NCBI RefSeq assembly: GCF_013426205.1
Contig: NC_089423.1
Coordinates: forward strand, 3,782,001 to 3,846,000
Direction of reading: 5' to 3'
Source of the DNA: Metarhizium brunneum
Lineage: Eukaryota > Ascomycota > Sordariomycetes > Hypocreales > Clavicipitaceae
Length of the DNA: 64,000 bases
Shown piece after piece: positions 57,622 to 64,000 of this stretch; position 1 is the stretch's first letter; each line of letters begins with the position of its first letter. A model generated the notes under the pieces. It was not told where the DNA came from, ran no database searches, and saw only the letters and a program-made list of their open reading frames with translations. The translations under genes and the position numbers were made by a program.

Positions 57622-60600
57622 AGTAAAATCCTACATTTATCCCCCTTTTCACATGCTATTTTTTTTGTTATCATTATCATCATCATCATTTTCGGGGGGC
57701 CGGTGTGGGTGGCGTTCTTTAGGCTTCAAGTGCATACAGAGCCGTTGAACTTTTACCTCGCTATTTACTATTCTGAATTCGACAAGACACGATTCACAAC
57801 AGCCGCCTTTAAGATGGTAATCGAACTTTTCCCCACAAATACTAATGCCAGAATTGGGACTTCCTTTTCCACGGCTTTAACTGTCGTCTTGGAATGCCTA
57901 CAGGTTCGTGTGCTGAGAAGCCTCTCAAATCGATACCTATCCGGCCCCCCATGATTTGCGAGTGTGTAACCGCTGTCAGGCAAGGGGCCTCCGCATGCTG
58001 CCGTGGAAGAAATTCGGCCTTGGGGAAGATTGCAACTGCGGCCATTTGCTGTCAGGCGAATTCCAGTAAGCAAGCTTGACATAGCTTACACGGCTCCGTC
58101 GAATGTTGCTCTAGCTTCGGCGACTGCCGAATACAGGAATTGACGAAGTCTATGGGTCACCGTGCGCCCGGAATTTGAACTTGTTGGTTCGATATTTGAG
58201 CGGACTGATGCTCAAGCAGCGCCACTTTTACCGAGTCGCCGTCGTTTCGCTCGTATAGCGAAGGCACATATGGTGCGAGTGTCGAGTACCTTGTAGCACT
58301 ACATTTGTTACAGCTAGGCACAATGGATACTAGTAGGTTCCCTGCTTGTCGAACAAAGGCAAGAAGAGCAAGGACTCCAAGCTCAAGACGTTAGCAACGA
58401 CACAAAATAGCAGCACAGTCAATGAAAAACCTTGAAGTACGGCAGAACACTGTCGCAGGAGCACCGGTGTGTGCCTGTTCACGTTTCTCGTCACATCATA
58501 ATGTGGGACAATCATCAACCTGCTCACGAGAGGGACAAATAATATTCCTTTTATCGGTTTCCAGACAATTTGTCGCCAAGGCTATGCTGAATTCAAGCTG
58601 GAGCAAAGCATAGTGCATTCTTTCTGGCCTTTCTCTCTCTGTATGTGTTGTTGAGCGCCAGCGGGGACGGTGTACCGGGTCAAATACTGTTCTTTATATA
58701 TTTCCAATCTTGAACGCGATTTCATTCGTATTCAATGGACTCAATTTTCTTCAGGAAGCTACGCGAAGCTATCAAGAAGACATTATTTTACTTGCGAAAA
58801 CTACATTAAAACGAGAGACAACACTTGTCGCATCCATCAACACTGAGGATCCCTATCTTGAATAACGAGGTCTGTGTCTTTTGCCAGGGCAAAAGAATAT
58901 CCTCGCCGAGTTGGAAAACTCCTAGCTAACAGTTATACAAAGTATATAGCGTCGTATTAGAACCATGCTTTGGCGTGTAACCAAGACTGTCCAGGCCAAC
59001 CGAGAGGGTGCTTGAGGCAAGAAGCAAAACAAATCTCGGGTCGAATAAACTTTATAAACTTTATGGCCCATGATAATCTTGTATCTGGGCTTATCCAAGA
59101 CGGCTGAGAATCAATAACTGACTTTTTTTTAAATAAAAAAAAGAAATCTCATTAAGCCAGTTGAAGCTTCAGTTACTGGATATGAGGGAAGCGAGTCATC
59201 CAGTTTCGAAAAGTTCCTCAAGCATCATTTTGTAATAGCCCTCGTTCGCGCTACATTTGGTGATGAATTAATGCAACGAAGCCCAGGGCTCATTCCTGAC
59301 CTATGGGCATGACAAGGGAAGCCGGGGTCTTGCCAAGAGTTTTCCGCGGTTCTGGATGCCAGCAACGTATAAAACCAGAGGCAGGTTACTAGAGGCTGCA
59401 AAAAGCTTGCAATACTCGGCAAGGGTCCGGAAGCGAGTCAGAAAAAGTGCTGGCAACATCCAGATCCCCCTAGTTGGGCTACGGGTATGATTAAAGAGAG
59501 GCGTAAAACCTTGCCTGACACGCTAGGACAAGACGAAGCGTCTGTTGCATCAACTAGACGTTGGCTAAGCGTATGCTTCGTCAAGACACCTGATATTCCG
59601 TTATATAAATAGACTAATAAGCTACAGATCTGCTACTAGCGTGCTCCCATGTCCAATGACTTTTGCCTCGCATTGCAAGCGCTTTATTCTAGATATCTTG
59701 TCGAAACTTGACGAAATTCGTTCCGTGTACTATCCAAATAGCAAAAAGTTCAAGACCTTGAATCGATACCTATTCTTCTACCCACGTATGCTGAGACCAT
59801 GCGTCTCGGGGTACAAATTCATACCCTGCCGGCCGTTTCCGATCGGTCTTGTGTATCCGAAAAAAGAGTTGATTACAATTAATAGGCAACTGGGACATGC
59901 GGGTGAAAACATACGGAAGACTAAGGACATAAAAAAGCCATTGGGCCTGTTCTGGGCCAAATGTTTCCTTGTCAATCTGCATGATGAGACGTGCGGGCCG
60001 GCCAAAATGCCATCAACGGTGCATTACAGAGGGACAGAGTCAGAAGAGGTTTTTATTTCACAGCTCCTGTGACTCCAGGGTGCCTGGGTTCTTGATGGAG
60101 GAAGACAAGCCGTTTCAGGAAGATGGTCCGACTGTCGTGGTACTGTCGTGGTTGCTGAACTACATGGTGGGTGAACACGAGAACCAGGGGAGCCAAGGTG
60201 CCTTTCTTGCGAAACACATTCTTGCTAGTGCATTTGGCGTCGAGGTTTGCCAACGACGAGGCTCAGATAGTCTTTGGCAATGGAACGTCTTGGTTTCGGA
60301 GTCGGAAAGCCCACGAGCTCAATCCGATTTCGAAGTAAGGGACACGTCTAATCGGTGGCTGATAATGTCAGGGGGCAAAGTATACCCGGATTGCTGTTGA
60401 TCGTTGCCGAAAGGAACTGTATTGGCCGATGACAACTTTGCCTACGCGCGTCAAGATGCATACTTTATGCAAGCTATCGGCCTAGCGGCTCACAGTTTGG
60501 GGGCCGAGAAAGGCGAGCGTGCCGTGTCAGTATCCAAGATAGTACTACATGCAGTCAAGCTTCTTGGCCTCGGCGGCCAACTTAACCTGAATAGCCGTGT

Positions 60601-61504
60601 CAACACGAGAAGGAGTGTAAAGCTTTAATATTGGTGTGCCGATAGCACTTAATTGAGGCCTTGAGAAGCTGGAAACTTTAATAATCATTGAGCTAAAGCC
60701 TCTAGTTTGAGGTCAATTTTAATTTCTTAATATTGTCACTTTTATATTATACTCAAAAGCGCATTCGCTTATAAACGGAAGGCCATGGTTTGCGTCTATG
60801 TTATTCCAGTCGATCAATCCAATCTCGCCGGCATCCCGCGGCTGAATTCTTATCCTACTAAGAAGCATTTTATTAGTGCTCACAGTTGCTAATCATACAT
60901 CAACATGTGCAAAAGGCCCTTCTTGTGTCGGAAAACAAAGTCAGGAGTAGAATTTTGGGTCGGACCAAGTTCACTACCTCCGACCAATGATGCGCAAGTG
61001 AAAACCATGTTCAGGGTTATTTCGTTTGTGTATACATAGTGTATACTACTGGGGCACATGCAGACATACAGAATGATATCCAGGGCCAGGAAAAGTTCTG
61101 CCAGGTATTGCAACACGTGTGAGCTAACGATTGCCAGTAATACCAGTACTCAAGAGTATAGCATGGCTTCTTGGGCGAATCCCCATATTCAAGGCATAAT
61201 CACCTGACTCTGAAGTAGCCTTTTCAGTTTATGGACCTGAGGAAGCACTGTTTGTATAAATTCCAGGACCAAATATGCCTCCATTCCCTAGTAGAATAAA
61301 GTCAGGGGGTGTATTCTTACCGAACAAGATACACTCACTAGCATGAGCTACTCCAAGTGCAAGCTGGAGAATGTGGCAGAAGTAACAATCCCTCGATTTA
61401 CATGGAATGTTTTTGGAAAAATCCTTAGCAACGCAGTACGCACGTTTTGTTCCGTGGAGGTCATCGGTGAAAGGATAACCACTATTGATTCGATGACGAC
61501 GGTC
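57622..61504. other. 3.9 kb AT-leaning, gene-poor region
   Basis: No intact gene that I can support. A TCATCA repeat lies at about 57669-57688 and A/T-rich runs near 59125-59150 and 60640-60770. Several open frames of 60-143 codons occur at 59641-60628 without recognisable domains; one is listed separately. Confidence 0.45.
59969..60628 (+). pseudogene. Possible decayed gene: open frame interrupted by one TGA
   Basis: Two consecutive frames in the same phase, 59969-60400 and 60404-60628, are separated by a TGA (60398-60400). Together they would span about 219 codons with protein-like composition (TVVVLSWLLNYMVGEHENQG; DAYFMQAIGLAAHSLGAEKG). There is no good start codon and no family that I recognise. 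An overlapping frame at 59641-60072 has similar character, so a frameshifted relic is possible. Chance is not excluded. Confidence 0.2.
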
Positions 61505-62333
61505 TCATCCTGCCAAAGAATTTGCCCTTACGAACACCACAAGAATAGCTAAATAGGTGGCAGCTGTGACAAGGGTCTCAACATTCGAAGTCTTGACCAT
61601 GAATGACAAGACACATGCAAACATAATCATGAATACTGACGACGGAATCAAACTTTTCTTCGGCAATGAATGCACCAACACGATGAACATCGGGATAACA
61701 ACAACTAGAACTGCCACGAGGGCAACCAACAGTCGAACTAGGTTGTCCACCAATGTTGAGATCTCATCGGTTGGCTTCGCGTCTCCGAACTCCTTGCTGC
61801 GATATAGACGTTCCTGTGATGAGTAAGACAACTGAGGAGAGATCCAGTGACGAAGCTTGTTACAAAGAGCGTCCACTGCGGCATGCTTGGCATTATCGTG
61901 CAGGTAGTAGTAGTGAGATTCGAACGGGCGAGTGTGGTGATGGATTGTAGTCACGGGAAACTTGAACTTAGATGCGTTGTTTCCTTCGCTCAGTGATTTC
62001 ATGATCGATAGCCGGGCTTCATGGACATAGTCGTAGTTCTGCAGTGCAGTCGTTGGAAAGAAGTAAGAATATTGGCCATGTCAGCTCGAGCTAACCGAGG
62101 CCTCACTGTACTCGTCAAGCAGTTTGCTGAACTTCTCCTTCTCCAAGTTCTCTCGTCGAGTATGCGAGATGTGCTCCCTCGTTACTATGAGATCATTTTG
62201 GATTCGAATGATATTCAAGCGGTGCAGGGACTAAGCCAAGGAAATGGAAGGTTTCCTCATCGATTTGTGAGGCGCAGACATAGTCGAACAACTCGGCATC
62301 CTTAACAGTTTCCATTTTGCCGTCATCTGCCAT
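61505..62333 (-). CDS. DUF6594-family membrane protein (N-terminus uncertain)
   Basis: Well supported exons are 62096-62230 and 61505-62038, with a 57-nt intron. Together they encode the family core SLHRLNIIRIQNDL, a charged helix, and NYDYVHEARLSIM. The C-terminal membrane part follows (LVDNLVRLLVALVAVLVVVIPMFIVLVHSL ... SSVFMIMFACVLSF ... TAATYLAILVVFV) with three hydrophobic segments. A first exon from the ATG at 62333 (MADDGKMET...) is likely. Its donor is ambiguous: GTTAAG or a weaker GTCTGC, both in phase with acceptor CTTAG at 62231. The N-terminus is shorter than usual for this group, so a further upstream exon or truncation is possible. The family is common and variable in Hypocreales and its function is unknown. 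Confidence 0.72.
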
Positions 62334-62982
62334 GGTTTAACTTGCTGTGTGGAATAAAAGCACCGCCCTTCATAGCAGGGCGAATGAACTCGGATGGCAT
62401 CTGGTAGGAATTGGAGACTTCCCAAATACATTGGACTAGTTTTGCGTCATCACGAGGTAGAGGCAGAGTCCACGGCTGTGACTTGCGGCGAGTGCTCCTT
62501 GTGACAGGCGCGTGAGGCATCTAAGCGACCAGTTGCCATGCCACGGATTGTAGACAAACATGTCGCGGCGTGTGGAAGAAAGAGCACAAGGAGTTGCAGA
62601 TGTCGACTCGCAGCAGTCAAGTCGAGGTTCAATGCCAAGAGCAGCCCGCTGTATTCCTGTAAGCGAGTTGCCTTGCCTGGGCGAACTGGTCCCGTCTCGG
62701 CAAACTATGGGCCCAGTTTATTGCCGAGGTTCCTGTCCCACTGGAACCTGAAGCTGACATGGAGCAGTTGGGACTTGGGAGCATTCATCATCAATTGATT
62801 GGCAACCTCAAGCTTGGAGGCATCAAAGGGAACACATACGAAAGTACGCTGCGCATCTTTCTGGGCCTGGTCAACTGTCTAGCTCGAACTGCGCGTTGGA
62901 TTTAAGGCTTTTGGCTTCTACCTCTTGGCCTGGCGTCAAGACCGAACTCGGTTCAGCCCGTTCGTCTTATACCAGCTGGACC
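62334..62982. other. Divergent region between the DUF6594 gene and the thioesterase
   Basis: No supportable gene. A minus-strand frame at 62323-62520 could hold an upstream exon of the DUF6594 gene, but I could not connect it. Confidence 0.4.
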
Positions 62983-64000
62983 ATGAGCGACCAAAAGGGT
63001 GCCATGGTAGAGTTCCGAGAGACCCTTGAGGAGGCTCAGCAACGCGCAATGGCGTCATGTCGCGAGTGGCCACGCATGGGTTTTCAAGACTTCATGGAGC
63101 TTGTCCAGGTTCCCGAAAATATTCATAGCCAAGGCCCTGGTGTGAAACGGTACATGAGCCGTCAACCCGCTTGGATGGCTGGGAACGAGCTGCCGTGGGA
63201 TGAACTGTTCCGAAATTTGAAGGGTCCTCGGCCACGACACCGCGGACTGGGTGTTTTTGGAGGTTGCGTGTATGCGCAAGCGCCCTTGGCTGCCGCGAGG
63301 GCCATCGAGGAAGAGGAGAGGCGGCAGACTGCTGCTACGGGTCTTGTCAAGCCTGTACCTGGTATTCACGTAAGTCGCTCTAGATTCGATATTGCTTCGC
63401 CTGTCTTACCATGTCTTTACCATGATGGATCCCCAATACATGTAAATGTATCTGCTGAACATGATGCTCTAGTCAATACAAGGCATCTTCACCGTCCCGG
63501 GGCTCGGTGATCGCCCGTTCGTATTCGACGTCACTAATATAATCTCTGGCCGCTCGTTTTTCGGCCGCCAAGTCAACGTTCGCCAACCCAAACAACCGTC
63601 CTCAAACCCAGCGGGTCCTTTCCCCGACTCAGACGCCGAGCTCCCTCTCGGAGACATCTGCTTCAGCTGTATTACTACCTTCAAGCGACCAGCTGAGGGT
63701 GTAGACGACGTTCAGTCCCCCATATCTGCCCAGAAACGCTACGCCAATATATTGTCTCAGAGAGCCCCGGACGAATGGGAACCTGCGCCCCAATCCGACA
63801 TCGACATCATCACATCTCTATTCAAGGACTTCAAAGGACACGGGGGCTTCCCGTTACTGGACATGCACAAAGTTGACATGTCCGAGTACAATAGCGACAA
63901 GGAGGTCCCCGACCGCATTCAGCTGATGTTGTATCGGCCCATGAAGCCCATTCCTAAAGACGATGTCAACGGACACATTGTGTGCCATGCTTTCGAAGCC
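62983..64000 (+). CDS. Acyl-CoA thioesterase II (TesB type), cut by the window end
   Basis: Exons 62983-63369 and 63473 to beyond 64000, with a 103-nt intron. The visible 305 aa start MSDQKGAMVEFRETLEEAQQ. The first hotdog domain gives GLGVFGGCVYAQAPLAAARA, and after splicing FTVPGLGDRPFVFDVTNIISGRSFFGRQVNVRQ, then GDICFSCITTFKRP. The second hotdog begins near HIVCHAFEA, just where the window ends. The family hydrolyses acyl-CoA to free acid and CoA, often in peroxisomes; a C-terminal targeting signal would lie outside this window. The start was chosen as the first ATG in frame before the domain. Confidence 0.9.

Overview
The window looks like nuclear DNA of a filamentous ascomycete, most likely a Sordariomycete and probably Hypocreales (a Metarhizium/Pochonia-like lineage is my guess from protein flavour, not proven). 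The reasons are: short spliceosomal introns (about 40-135 nt) with GT-AG ends and CTAAC/CTGAC branch points; scattered genes on both strands with no operons; CFEM/Pth11-type receptors; a proteinase-K-like secreted protease; DUF1996 and DUF6594 proteins; and conserved eukaryotic housekeeping genes. I support 22 genes. Exon boundaries were worked out by hand from splice signals, reading phase and family conservation.

Region 1 (1-18.4 kb) is rich in secreted and membrane proteins: a CFEM-Pth11 receptor, a secreted oxalate decarboxylase, a subtilisin-like protease whose frame breaks just before the catalytic serine motif, an N2227/carnosine N-methyltransferase that starts with an apparent signal peptide, a secreted DUF1996 protein, a sugar transporter of the major facilitator superfamily, and an unassigned membrane-anchored protein. 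Most of these act at the cell surface or outside the cell, on nutrients or pH.

Region 2 (18.4-30 kb) is sparse. Gaps of 4.9 and 3.5 kb flank a C4-dicarboxylate/malate-type transporter and are followed by an amino acid/choline-type permease.

Region 3 (30-53 kb) is a housekeeping block: RRB1 (ribosome assembly), thioredoxin, a WDR44/Dgr2-type WD40 protein with a zinc ribbon, DOM34 (ribosome rescue), an aldo/keto reductase next to an adenylate-forming ligase, a coiled-coil protein with PCNA-box-like and KEN motifs, a RING protein with SUMO-interacting motifs, PRP19 (splicing and repair) and an OHCU decarboxylase (purine breakdown).

Region 4 (53-64 kb) looks accessory: long AT-leaning gaps with broken reading frames, a second Pth11/SAT4-type membrane protein and a DUF6594 membrane protein. 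The window ends inside an acyl-CoA thioesterase II gene. A short near-palindrome, GTACTCCGTAC, recurs between genes from about 27 kb onward. I saw no convincing transposon, tRNA, rRNA or CRISPR.
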